DNA from: Perkinsus chesapeaki
Taxonomy: Eukaryota > Perkinsozoa > Perkinsida > Perkinsidae
Reading direction: 5' to 3'
Length of the DNA: 64,000 nucleotides
Assembly (NCBI GenBank): GCA_013115145.1
Contig: JAAPAO010000016.1
Coordinates: forward strand, 1-64,000
A model generated the notes under the pieces. It saw nothing but the letters and a program-made list of their open reading frames with translations. It was not told where the DNA came from and made no database searches. Position 1 is the stretch's first letter. Each line of letters opens with the position of its first letter. Of this stretch, positions 1 through 10,018 are shown piece after piece. The translations under genes were made by a program, and so were the position numbers.

Positions 1-99
1 CAAAAGAGGAGCAGGATAGGCAGGCTCTTAAGGTGAGGCTTCAGCGGCAATATTACTTCCATTATGAAATTGAGGCTAGCGAGCAGGCCGTTAGATTTC

Positions 100-400
100 C
101 GCCTTGCAATCGCTGTTTTGCCGATTGGCTTTTTACTCCTAATCTAGCTCAGACCCAGCAGCAGCATGCGCAATGACGTTTCAGCTACCTAGCACACTGT
201 TTAGTTTTTAATAACGTTTTTCCTTCAGCACCAGTCCGCTTGCTCCTGCCCATTTCTCGTCGTGCAGTTCAGCTCAGGTAGTCCTCAGTTTCCTTCCTCT
301 CCGTCAGCTGCAGTGCCGTCCAGCGACGTGTAGTCGAACTCCACGTGAATATTTGACATTAATAATTTACCTGTTGAGTTCCTTGTTGATGTTGATGATT
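100..400. repeat. Dispersed repeat, copy 1 (partial)
   Basis: This stretch aligns by eye with 5,816-6,100 and in part with 640-870. Shared landmarks are the pattern gccgattggctttttactcc near its start and gacattaataat near its end. The copies are clearly diverged, with substitutions and small gaps, and no copy has an open frame I can defend. I read it as a fragment of an old interspersed element of unknown class. Confidence 0.45.
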
Positions 401-639
401 CCGCGATGCTGAGTGTAAGCGCGTTTCCGGTTTCTACTCTCCCATTATATGTACTCGCCGTCCGAGACGGCGTCCATTGGAGCCACTCTGCATACCCTTT
501 ATAACGAAAATGGTGAATACAGAGTCGACTACTTCGGTCCACCTAATAGCTGAGTAGTGTATCGTGCTTCGGGTCCGAGGAGCTCCTTGACCAAGGTGAG
601 TAGCTGCAAGGTAGGCCTCAATTTTACTTCCATATATTC

Positions 640-1240
640 TGTGACGCAATCGTTGTTCTGCCGATTGGCTTTATACTCCTTACTTTGCTTAGAATCTGTA
701 GCGATGGTGCTCAGTTGTCGACATTAACTTCTATTCCTCAAAAAGTCTCCGGGACAGTCCTGAGATGTCACTTCTCTCGTCTCGGCACACTGCTACTGCC
801 TGGACCGATCATCTCCCCTCAAACACAACGTGCCCGAATGTTCAACATTAATGGTTTACCTCTCCAGTTTCACGATATCTGTGGGCATAGTCGGTAGATG
901 GCTAATAAGTTAATCTATCGTTGGTAGGCTAATTGTTCGTAATGTCGAATGGTATGCTCCCGCCATCACATAACACACTCATGAGAGCGAATTAATCTAC
1001 CCATTATGACTGGAATGGCAAGTTGGTAGTCGGCTTTGGTTTGGTTCGCCAGAGGCAGCCCGCTAGAGTGTCGTCGCATGCTTTCCATTCCATCTCTTAG
1101 AGGCCTAAAAGCCCTGGATGAAATCGCGCTATTAGGAAAAGCGAGTTGACACGGAGTAAATCTTCTCAGGATTCTCGTTCCTTTCAGGCATCGAAATTTT
1201 AGTTCGAAAAGAGTGCTGGCCGGAGAGGCGTGAGCCGATC
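640..1240. repeat. Dispersed repeat, copy 2
   Basis: A second diverged copy of the element at 100-400 begins here with gccgattggctttatactcc. It continues further right than copy 1. The segment at 1,063-1,230 (ctagagtgtcgtcgcat and following) matches 6,533-6,710, so the full element was about 0.9-1.1 kb. Weak residual similarity of the + strand translations at the 3' ends of the two long copies hints at a former coding region, but stops interrupt it. No terminal repeats or target-site duplication were found. Confidence 0.45.
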
Positions 1241-1244
1241 CTTA

Positions 1245-2737
1245 AGTGATATATAGTTTTTCATATGGCTGGCCGAGTAACACTAAGTGCAAAGTCTTAA
1301 TAGTGTCATGCACAAACGAAGGAGAGATAGAGAAGAGCGAATTTGGTAAGGGCTTTAAGACGTCATTGCAATTTCTGCCTGCGGGGCTTGTATAGTCTAT
1401 GAGCTCGCATCTTCCAGCCAGTGTATAATATGCTAGACACTATAAAACCGTACAAGATTAGACAGTGTACGATCAATGCAACAGAACACTGTACACTATT
1501 GAAATAAACTGTGTATCATATTCCACCAGCCGCGATCGGGGACCTTACTTCTTCCAACCATTCGGCGTAGCTTGTTGTTGGAGTTTAACTCCAGGAGTTG
1601 TCGAGACATGTGGAACCACAAATCGAACGTGATCGGTCGTTAGTGTGCGAATTGCCCATGTAGAACCGTGGACCGGCGAGTACTTCCTGACGGACCTTTG
1701 CCGGAGGCATCGTAGACGATGTGCAGGGCAGAAGGCAGGGTCGACGCTGCAGGCCGGTGTATGTCGATGAGGGTTTTTCATTCGTCACTTGAAATGGAGG
1801 GTGAAGCCGCCTTGCTGGTTGAAGGGGACTTCTGAGTACTTTTATAAGAGTATCTCCGACTGCATTTTGAGTGCGCAAGAGTAGGCGGTTAGGCATGGGA
1901 CGACAAGCCGTGGAGATTGAACGCCGCCGAGCAGGCCACTTAGATAGACGAAACAACGTACGAACCCCAGAAGACCTGCAGGTCTATACCGAGCGGGGCC
2001 ATTCGTGGTATGTCGTGATGCCAACATCCAGGAACTGGAATACGTTCCGGGGTGTGGAGCTTCTTATAAGATTCACAGAACTCTGAAGACATTATCTCGA
2101 ACCGAGCCCACGAGAATGCGACTCGCGCCTTGAGATCTCTACTTACCTTCCTTCGTAGTTTGTGCGGCTAGTCTTAATCTGGCTCAGCGTCCTGCAGCGT
2201 CGAGGAAGCTCCATGGGGTCTATTTCCGACCAGAAGGGTTCAAAGCTTCCTTTACCAGTTGTTTGGGCCGTTAGTTCTGTGTAGTAAGTAACGCTCCGTC
2301 CGGAGGCGGGTCGTTGCTTCTCCCATGATTGTTGGTCACGGTCGATAGCCTATCGCCGATAGATCGTCTCGATCTACTATTAACCAAACACTGCCCGCTT
2401 TGGAGTCTTCATAATGATACTGAAGATAACAATAGAGATATCGAAGGATGTACTCGCGTTTCGTCAAACTGCACTGGAAAGTAGTGAGCAAAAACAAATG
2501 GACAAGTTGGATCCCGAGCGTAGCAAGGGCGACGAGGCCGGTTACCGGGCGTCGGTATGGGGTCCCCATACCATACTATGGGCTGGTTATAAGAAAAACC
2601 CTAGGGCTTAGTATAGTGGGGAGCCTGCGATGGCGGGAGCTGCATGCTTTTCCTGAAGACCGGCTTCCTTAATGGCGCCCTTTACTGTGCTTAAAACCTC
2701 AAGTACTCCACCATCAGGGTTGATCTGATTGGACGAT
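1245..2737. other. Stretch without a supported gene
   Basis: Short ORFs occur on both strands but none has a signal peptide, a motif or a splice pattern that I can support. The most protein-like is a charged + strand ORF at 2,414-2,611, which lacks any partner exon. I treat the stretch as intergenic, possibly with further decayed repeat sequence. Confidence 0.4.
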
Positions 2738-3900
2738 TTATCGAGAGGAGAAGCGAAACGCATGGAGCGACTTAATCTCGGCAGGTTTGATACCTAAGCC
2801 TAAAAGAATACCCGCTGTACCGGTGACAAAAGGCGCAGCGTATGATGTACCATTTGCCGTCTCAGCTCTACCTTCAGAGTTAAGACCAACTTGAACATCA
2901 GTACCGAGAGCGGCAATATCAATATGGGAGCCAAAGTTGCTATCTTCGCGAAGGATGTACTTATCAGAATTGCTTAGAGCCGCAACGCACACGGCATTGG
3001 AGGAGTTATAGCCACACGGTAGGACATCCGAGCTATTTTCGCCGAAGTTGCCAGCCGCAGATATAACGATGATTCCTTCACGTACCACCTCGCTGAGGGC
3101 TCGTTCCAGAAGTCTCCTTTAATGTAATCTTCCAGGAGTGAACCTCTTTCCAAACGATATAGAAACGACATCCACGCCGATATCGATTGCCAATTCTAGA
3201 GCTTCGATGACGTCGATGTTGTTGAGTGTGATGGAGTCGGTAGTCATTTTATGCTCATCAGTTGCAAGTTAGGAGCGATTCCAACGATACCAACAGAGTT
3301 ATTGGCTTTGGCTGCCATAACACGGGCAATTTCAGTTCCGTGCTGTGTTTTGATTCGAGGCCCGTCTGTATCGTCGACAACATCCCAGTAACCATGTAGA
3401 ACATCGCCGTTTGACCTATAAAAAGTTCCTCACGAAGGAGCCAGACCTGGATCAGTGAAGTCGACACCAGCATCTATATTGGCAACCGAGACGTTACGCA
3501 GAGGATACTGCTCGGCGGTCTGCCATACCTCTCTCATGTGCACGCGCTCGAGCTGGCATTGCGTGCAAGCACCCGGATCGTTAACGTTCAAGTCACATTC
3601 ACATTTCCTACGCCGCCCTCCAGTCAGCTCTGAAACAGCACTTCTGGTACATTCGGCGCTGATGTCAGGCAATAATTTAGTGGCCATGGAGAGGAAACCA
3701 CAAAGCGTATCAGCATCAACTTCGTTGGTGGGAGTCGATACGATCTGCATTTTGACATGCCTCAAAGTCTTCACTTCAGTTGACTGGATAAACGAAGATA
3801 TCCTCTCATCAATATTATAGCCAACCTCTTGCTGCAATAGGAAGGGAAGAGTACGAACATCTACCAAGAAGTCGGACTGTGTAGCGTTTCTGATTGAGAG
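2738..3900 (-). pseudogene. Subtilisin-like serine protease (S8) pseudogene
   Basis: The - strand carries all landmarks of a subtilisin catalytic domain in order: the Asp region NIDAGVDFTDP, the His region QHGTEIARVMAAK, the oxyanion-hole Asn region VISAAGN, and the active-site Ser in GTSYAAPF. The upstream part (from about 3,900) looks like a propeptide ending in a Cys-rich linker. The frame is broken: TGA follows the LAPS sequence near 3,430, a one-base shift occurs at SIK/MTT near 3,250, and TAA occurs near 3,120. The catalytic residues themselves are intact. The first stop could be hidden by an 18-nt GT-AG intron, but the shift and second stop cannot. Either a recent pseudogene or assembly error explains this. 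Secreted subtilisins are abundant in Perkinsus, which is family knowledge, not something seen here. Confidence 0.75.
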
Positions 3901-4816
3901 GGGTGTTCTGCCATCTTTTGTTGCTTATGAATTCACCCGGTAGAAAAGTAGAGGCAGAATCATCGGTGTGCTGTGGGGTTGTGAAGAATCGTTGCGCATG
4001 AACGCTTGCATTCAAGGGTTGCCAGAATGATCTATAGCTAATGAAGGGCGCACGCACCTCCGTATCTCACTAAAAGGTTCCCCTAGCCCAGAAGCCCTGA
4101 GCTATGTAAGGCTCTATAGTGATTACTCACCAGTCGCTCAATCTGGCTCACATACGACTCCTTGAATTCATCTAATCTGACGCGTCAGGTTGGGAATTTA
4201 TCCTAGCACGCATGCGCAAGCGTAAAACAAGCGGCAACTGGATGTCACGTCACGGTTTCCGCCTCTAACACTGCAACAGTGCGTGTCACCGACCTACTTG
4301 GGATATGAGGAAATGGCGCTTCAACGGCTTGGCGGAAAGGGGTGCAGTTTAGTGTCGGGCTCACCGACGTGACAATCGCTGCTAGCGATTCGCTAGCAGC
4401 GAGCTAGCACAGCTGAGCTGTGACAGCTCGCGCAGCGCGTGCCATGCAGGCAAAGATGCCTACGCCGCGTAGGGTCTCGTCGAGTCAATCAATATGTTGC
4501 GTGAACGAGAGGCTCAAAGATGCCAAATCAAATCGATTACCGTTTCATCACTGTCGGATCGTTTGTCACTCGGCGAGTGACACTCGCAGCAGTTTGCACG
4601 TCTGTTTATCGTCCAGGTGTGTTAGAGTATAGATGCTCGAGCCCGAGAGCGGTGAGGCTCTAATAAGGATAAATTCTATGAAAGTTTTGCCTGACGGGTG
4701 AAAACCGTAATCTGAGCGGACTCTGTAAATCCACGTAAAGCACACAGAACCAAGAGAGATTCCTCACTCTAGGGTTATCAATAAGGTTTTTCAACGCTAT
4801 TGATACCTGATGCTAA
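3901..4816. other. Stretch without a supported gene
   Basis: No ORF or splice-linked exons were recognised. The stretch contains a cluster of short palindromes around 4,377-4,445, listed separately. Confidence 0.4.
4377..4401. repeat. Perfect 12-bp inverted repeat (hairpin)
   Basis: The two 12-base arms, cgctgctagcga and tcgctagcagcg, are exact reverse complements separated by one base. Further short palindromic words (agctgagct, cgcgcagcgcg) follow within 45 bases. There is no neighbouring gene to which it could be tied as a terminator or operator. Confidence 0.6.
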
Positions 4817-5352
4817 GTGGAAGCAAGCGAGCTTGCGAGAAGCATTACCTCCGATTTTGCTGCGTCGTGCTTGGATGAGACCATAGTAGTTTATTGTGAC
4901 GATGATCGAGAGGAGGCAGAGAGCCCAAACCAAAGTAATTACAACTCCGCGACGAACCCATCATCGCTCTCTTTCAGTTATAACAAGACAGCGCCAGGAG
5001 ATCGAGGCGTTGAAGCAGCGTAGGCTCGCGTAGTGAGAGGAGCGAACTCTCGTTATTTTCAGCGATCAAGAATCTAGGGCAAGAGAAAGAGTGGCTGGAA
5101 TGGCGTAAGTCGGTGGCACTCCGCCTTCAATTCATTATGCAAGTGCTCGAAATGCCAGGATTGGAAAGCAGATCAAATTGCGAGCAGTGCTCGAAATGCA
5201 CGTGTGCCCAGGAAGAGGACGAGGCAGACTTGAGCGACGGTGAGCGTGTCCGCGATATATCAGGATACGTCATCAAAGATTCACTATGTTCCACACTAGG
5301 GGTCTTCGACGACCAAAAAATCATAATACCCCTCAGAGACTCAGTAACATAA
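4817..5352 (+). CDS. Duplicated Cys-containing ORF module, copy A
   Basis: This segment is a near-identical duplicate of 8,588-9,058. Within it the frame ending at 5,352 encodes KEWLEWRKSVALRLQFIMQ, then a Cys cluster (CEQCSKCTC), an acidic stretch and a C-terminus ending near LRDSV. The same frame is open in copy B with mainly conservative changes, which suggests it is or was translated. An upstream Ser/Asn-rich reading (EAESPNQSNYNSAT) lies in another frame, and no splice join links the two cleanly. The Trp-rich motif faintly recalls retroelement Gag proteins; I do not rely on that. A minisatellite follows directly. Confidence 0.35.
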
Positions 5353-5381
5353 ACGGGTTATGCATACAAGTTATCTGATAT

Positions 5382-5815
5382 AGCGAACCTTTGCCATATC
5401 ATACCGCAACTTTGTGATATTATACCGCACATTTACCACATTATACCACACCTTTATCAGATTATACCACACCTTTATCAGATTATACCACACCTTTATC
5501 ATATCATAACGCACCTTTATCAGATTATACCACACCTTTATCAGATTATACCACACCTTTATCAGATTATACCACACCTTTATCATATCATAACGCACCT
5601 TTATCAGATTATAACACACCTTTATCAGATTATACCACACCTTTATCAGATTATACCACACCTTTATCATATCATAACGCACCTTTATCAGATTATAACA
5701 CACATTTATCATATCATACCGCACCTTGATCGTATTATAGCACACATTTATCATCCTCTTATACCACACCTTTAACATACCATACTGCACCCTTCACCAC
5801 ACCTATCATATTATA
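5382..5815. repeat. 21-bp minisatellite array (about 20 units)
   Basis: Tandem units close to cacctttatcagattatac plus two bases repeat about 20 times, with variants such as cacctttatcatatcataacg. Edge units are more diverged than central ones. Because 21 is a multiple of three the array stays open on the - strand as a 139-codon ORF of a 7-residue repeat. I treat that as a by-product rather than a gene. Shorter arrays of the same unit occur at 6,716-6,790 and 9,076-9,178. Confidence 0.95.
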
Positions 5816-6712
5816 TTCGTTGTTTTCCCGGTGGGATCGTTACTCCTAGGCTATCTCAGACGTAACAGCGTACACAATGGTGTTTCGGCCCCTCCTTGAA
5901 CTGTTTGGTTGTCAATATTCGTCATCAAGGTCAGCCAGCATTGTCCTCCACAGTCACACATGGCACAGCTCAGTTCAGTATTCTACTTCGTTCCTCTCTG
6001 CCCACCAGAGACAGACTCCGAGAGCCTGGCGGACTGCTGCTGGACGTCGAATCACACACCGCGTGCAGGAATATTCGACATTAATAATTCATACCACCTC
6101 GAAGTGTATTCGGTTGTTATATGATAGGGAAACCTGTTGCTAGCATAGTGCTTGTTCATAAACTCCTGCTATATTCCTTGCCCGTCATGCAACAAACTCG
6201 ACAGAGCCACTTTGCCGACCCGTTACGGCGATCACGGTAACTTTATAGTCGGTGTTCATCTGAGTAGTGAATTCTATCTCATTCTATTGTATTTCAGGCC
6301 AGAAGGGTTCCTCTGATGAGGATAAGGCCTAACAGTAGGGTTAGTTGCCGTTGCGACCCACCACCCTAGATTTCCAGAGTACCGAAGAGAGCTATGAAAA
6401 TTGCGCTCTCGAAGCAACTTTGGTCTTGCTCGATGAACTGCCGGCATTCCTCACGAGTCCTATGAGAGAGTGTGTTTTTTCGAATTACGGTTCGAGAAGA
6501 CCGTCGCGCACATCGCATTCGTGCAAGTTGCCTAGAGTGTCGTCGCATCCCTCTCGCTCCATCCTCTTAAGCCACCTCAGGACAGGACGTAGTCGCACTT
6601 TTGAGAAAACGCTGGTTAGCTCCATATGTAACGCCCATGGACTGTTGCTTCTTTCAAGTGTCGAAATAGTAGAACGGAAAAATCCTGGCTGGTTTGGCGT
6701 AAGCTAATTGCT
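5816..6712. repeat. Dispersed repeat, copy 3 (longest)
   Basis: This copy begins immediately after the minisatellite and matches copy 1 over its first 290 bases and copy 2 over its last 180. Landmarks are attcgacattaataattcat near 6,070 and ctagagtgtcgtcgcatcc near 6,533. A + strand ORF (6,345-6,707) covers the 3' part but is not conserved as an ORF in copy 2, so I do not call it a gene. Confidence 0.45.
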
Positions 6713-6715
6713 TCA

Positions 6716-6790
6716 CATTATAGCGCACCTTTATCATATTGTACCGCGTTTGTATCATATTATAGCGCACCTTTGTCATATTATAGTGCA
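6716..6790. repeat. Short 21-bp minisatellite array (about 3-4 units)
   Basis: Units of the type gcgcacctttatcatattat repeat here. They are the same family as the array at 5,382-5,815, placed directly after repeat copy 3. Confidence 0.85.
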
Positions 6791-7798
6791 CTGCATGTAT
6801 AACAAACTCGAACACTTTGTGGTAATTTTTCAGTAAAGTCGAATAGGGAATAGTATCTCCTGGGACTCCGCCGTATGTGAAAGATTTGCGAAAGTCTCGA
6901 ATCCGTTAGGAATGGTTCCAAACTTAGAATGGCGCACTCAACACGATCTACAGTACCACGGCCTGTATTCCACAGGCATTCAGTCACGAACTTTGCAATT
7001 ATATAGTCTGTTGTATTCACATTAGTGATGCTTGTTCCTATCTTCCGGAAAGCGGAGATCGTATCCGATATGCATTCTGAAAAGGAATGAGGTTGAATCG
7101 ATACCGTCGAGGATATGGGTACACCGGACTCCAGGAACCAGAGTGGTTCGACCAGTGTCGCTAATTCCGCGCCTCCTGTCTGACAAGGTAGAATGATGAG
7201 GAGCTATAATATGCAGCTTCGCCCCTTCACGAAGACCTGACTGTGGGTGTCTCTCCATTGGAGAGTCTCCAATGGACAAAGTCCTTTGCATAACCTCATA
7301 ATGCGTACTTTGTTAGGGCAGCCGCCTCTCTGCAATTCGAGCTGTTCGATCGCAGCATCAAAAAGAGTTCGGTGAGAGGTTCTGTGTGATATATCACACG
7401 TCTAATATCACTTACAGGTATGTAATTGTTAATCACAGCATCACTAGCGTTGGTATATTCCTCACGCAATACACTTTACGGTACAATCACTCCCTTTTCA
7501 GGGACAGGGCGATAACCGCTCCTTTCATTACACTGAATGCCCATTCACAAAAGATAACTGTTGTCCATTTGTTACGCTATCATAGTATAAATAGCTGGGC
7601 TCCCCGTCCTAGGATCAAGACACACCCAGATGCACCGCTTTTAGACAAACTTTTCAAATGAAATGTAGTCCCAGCAGCAGGAGCAACATATGACGCAGCA
7701 TTCCATCCGGAATCCCGTTCCACCCAGGAAGTAACGCATGCGGTCACGTAGTGCGAACGAACATCCGGTGAAAACAGATTCTTATTCTTCTGCTTACA
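6791..7798. other. Stretch without a supported gene
   Basis: Two - strand ORFs (6,781-7,020 and 7,022-7,291) and one + strand ORF (7,386-7,661) are open but have no motif, signal peptide or homologous partner in the window. The last 130 bases are presumably the promoter region of the secreted-protein gene that starts at 7,799; the sequence tataaatagc at about 7,583 is TATA-like. Confidence 0.35.
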
Positions 7799-8539
7799 AT
7801 GAGCTTCTTATCTACTTGGCTTATCTTCGCTACCTATATTCTTCTCACTGCAGTGGCTCAACAAGTTGGGAGGTATCTCTACGCTGAAGATGGCAAGTAT
7901 CGTCTCGCCTTCGATGTCCGCGCGGATAAGACGGTCACGGTTATCTTTGATTCGCCAACCCGCCATTTCGTAGATGGCCGCTATCCTCTTGTACCTCAGG
8001 GTGGACACCAGTTCGCCCTCGACTTCAGTCGTATAATTGAAGGAGTTCATTACTTGCGCAATGGAATTCGTTCCATCTACCCTGATGTTGTGTTTCGAGA
8101 TGGAGACTTGACCACTCTCAACTTCGTTACTGATGATAGCCTGTATGTCATGTTTGGTGGAGAGGTACTGGACTTGGTTAGACAAGGTTTCGGCTTGCAA
8201 CCAGGAACATTTTTGTATGCGGGAGACTATCCGTTCTCAGGCCTCAATTTGAGGTACACTGTCCATGCCAACGGTCAGCTCGATGTAGACTTTGGCTGCG
8301 GTGATACTGCAGTGCCTAGGATATCGTACACTCTGGTCAATAATGACGAGTCTCTGCAGTACAAGTCCTACGATTTGGACCCGCCGAATATGGTTGAGAC
8401 GCTGAAGCGTGATGTCCGTTTTGTATGTCCGCGATATCCCCTCCTGAGCCCGGATGATCTCACCAACGTTGTCTTCGCAGATGGTTCAACGATTTTCATT
8501 GTTTTGAATAATAAACGCTTTGTATTGAGCAGGGCGTGA
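7799..8539 (+). CDS. Secreted two-domain protein with internal duplication
   Basis: This single-exon 246-residue protein starts with a clear signal peptide (MSFLSTWLIFATYILLTAVA, cleavage likely before QQ). The mature part is two similar halves. Half one begins GRYLYAEDGKYRL near residue 24 and half two begins GTFLYAGDYPFSGL near residue 138. Each continues through beta-rich segments to a terminal pattern of the type (V/I)VFxDGxxxxxxF. There are only a few cysteines, all in the second half, and no membrane anchor, so it is probably secreted or vacuolar. I do not recognise the family. Its G-x-Y start and short beta-strands loosely resemble the small secreted proteins at 51.3-61.6 kb, but the similarity is too weak to claim common descent. 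It lies just before copy B of the duplicated module. Confidence 0.85.
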   Translation: MSFLSTWLIFATYILLTAVAQQVGRYLYAEDGKYRLAFDVRADKTVTVIFDSPTRHFVDGRYPLVPQGGHQFALDFSRIIEGVHYLRNGIRSIYPDVVFRDGDLTTLNFVTDDSLYVMFGGEVLDLVRQGFGLQPGTFLYAGDYPFSGLNLRYTVHANGQLDVDFGCGDTAVPRISYTLVNNDESLQYKSYDLDPPNMVETLKRDVRFVCPRYPLLSPDDLTNVVFADGSTIFIVLNNKRFVLSRA

Positions 8540-8587
8540 CGTCCGTTCCCATAAGAGATGTCTATCAGAATAGATTGTGACGATTGT

Positions 8588-9178
8588 CCCATTGTGACGA
8601 TGATCGACAGGAGCCAGAGAGCCCAAACCAAAGTAATTACAAGTCCGCGACGAACTCATCACCACTCTGTTTCAGTTATCACAAGACAGCGCCAGGAGAT
8701 CGAGGCGTTGAAGCAGTGTGGGCTCGCGTAGTGAGAGGAGCAAACTCTCGTTATTTTCAGCGATCAAGAACCTAGGGCAAGAGAAAGAGTGGCTGGAATG
8801 GCGTAAGTCGGTGGCACTCCGCCTTCAATTCATTATGCAAGTACTCGAAATGCCAGGATTGGAAAGCAGAGCAAATTGCGAGCAGTGCTCGAAATGCACG
8901 TGTGTACAGGGAGAGGACGAGGCAGACTTGAGCGACGGTGAGCAGGTCCGCGATATATCAGGATACGTCATCAAAGATTCATTGTATTCTACACCAGGAG
9001 TACTCGACGGCCGACAAATCAGAATAACTTTCAGAGACTCCGTTATATGCACGAGTTATACATACAAGTTCTATGAAACGGCACCTTCATCATGTCATAC
9101 CTCACCTTTGTCATGTCATACCGCACCTTTGTCATATCATACCTCACCTCTGTCATATCATACTGCACCTGTGTCATA
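8588..9178 (+). CDS. Duplicated Cys-containing ORF module, copy B
   Basis: This is the duplicate of 4,817-5,352. The long frame runs from about 8,718 to 9,179 and encodes LGQEKEWLEWRKSVALRL, the Cys cluster CEQCSKCTC and the acidic DEADLSDGE segment. It then reads into the 21-bp minisatellite, giving a C-terminal tail of seven-residue repeats of the type SYHTAPL. In copy A the frame stops before the minisatellite, so the tail is specific to this copy. Nearly all differences between copies keep the frame open. Function unknown; the start is uncertain because the 5' part may be spliced. Confidence 0.35.
9076..9178. repeat. 21-bp minisatellite array (about 5 units)
   Basis: Units of the type catgtcataccgcacctttg repeat about five times. 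They belong to the same family as 5,382-5,815 and sit at the equivalent position downstream of the duplicated module. Confidence 0.9.
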
Positions 9179-9412
9179 AAAACTCACAGAATATAATCAT
9201 AATGTACGGCACAGATTGTGGAAAATATACAGTAGACTTAGGGGCCCTAAGTTAGGGCATAGTCACGACAACAGGCAATAGAATACGAGAGTTGGTGTTA
9301 CAACGTGACAATTGAACAGTAGAAGTAGTAATGAAAACGTAGCTAAGGGACTTTTCAGTACGAGCGAAGAACATCTTTCGATTCAGATGATGAACGAATC
9401 GAGATCAGGACC

Positions 9413-9901
9413 ATGGATCAAGTCCCTCCAAGGAAACAATCTAGGGTGTACCTCTGGTCTTGGACCCGCACCAGCAATCCTAATCAGAAGCAGCCAGGCG
9501 ATATCGAAGAAGGGGCGATACCAGGAATCATTGAGAAGGCAACAAATGACAAACATCTAGCCTTCTACTCTATATTTTTTGAGAGAAATCCCTCTAGTGG
9601 TGGCCGGTATGGAAGCGTTCACTTCGTTATGATGTATAACAGGCCTACACGCTGGAGGGAGATGGCAGAGCGGCTGTGGCAATTGGGGATTCGCGCAACC
9701 GCAAGGGTTGCAATTAGCCTGGCCGGACGGAAGATGTCCATGTATCCATACCTCTTCTCCTACTGTTATCGCTTATTCGTCAAAGACCGTGGTGGTTCGG
9801 CCTCTGTCGTATACTCCCATGACCATCCCCAGCTGCCCGACTTACTCTCACGGAGGGTTTTACGGGAGTTCAAGATACCAGATAGATTCGTGGCTGATTA
9901 A
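9413..9901 (+). CDS. Possible replication-initiator-like (HUH-type) ORF, mobile-element derived
   Basis: This 162-residue ORF has three spaced motifs. RVYLWSWTR lies at residues 11-19. A hydrophobic-His strand RYGSVHFVMMY is followed by a Trp-containing helix (PTRWREMAERL). Near the C-terminus comes MYPYLFSYCYRLFVKDR, then an SHDHP motif. From memory, this order (strand, His motif, RW helix, Y-x-x-K/R region, S-x-x-HP) resembles a family found in invertebrate mobile elements and possibly related to HUH endonucleases. Here the second His of an HUH motif is absent, so catalysis is doubtful. The ORF at 11,419-12,006 is a diverged relative. A splice-extended 5' end is possible. Confidence 0.4.
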   Translation: MDQVPPRKQSRVYLWSWTRTSNPNQKQPGDIEEGAIPGIIEKATNDKHLAFYSIFFERNPSSGGRYGSVHFVMMYNRPTRWREMAERLWQLGIRATARVAISLAGRKMSMYPYLFSYCYRLFVKDRGGSASVVYSHDHPQLPDLLSRRVLREFKIPDRFVAD

Positions 9902-10018
9902 CATACAACAACATGATGTGCAGTGTTAACTAGAGGGCATCGCAGCTGCGTCTAGTAAAGTATCTCCTGCCGTATTTCCTCGGTTTTATTAGAATTTGGT
10001 ATCACTGCATTTTTAACT

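Noticed and set aside
2738-3900. In-frame stops in the subtilisin region read as reassigned codons
   Set aside because: The MCM5 gene reads through without any sense use of TAA, TAG or TGA once introns are removed, so the standard code applies and the stops are breaks.
5371-5790. 139-codon - strand ORF of seven-residue repeats
   Set aside because: It is produced entirely by the 21-bp minisatellite, has no flanking coding sequence and would be open in any such array.
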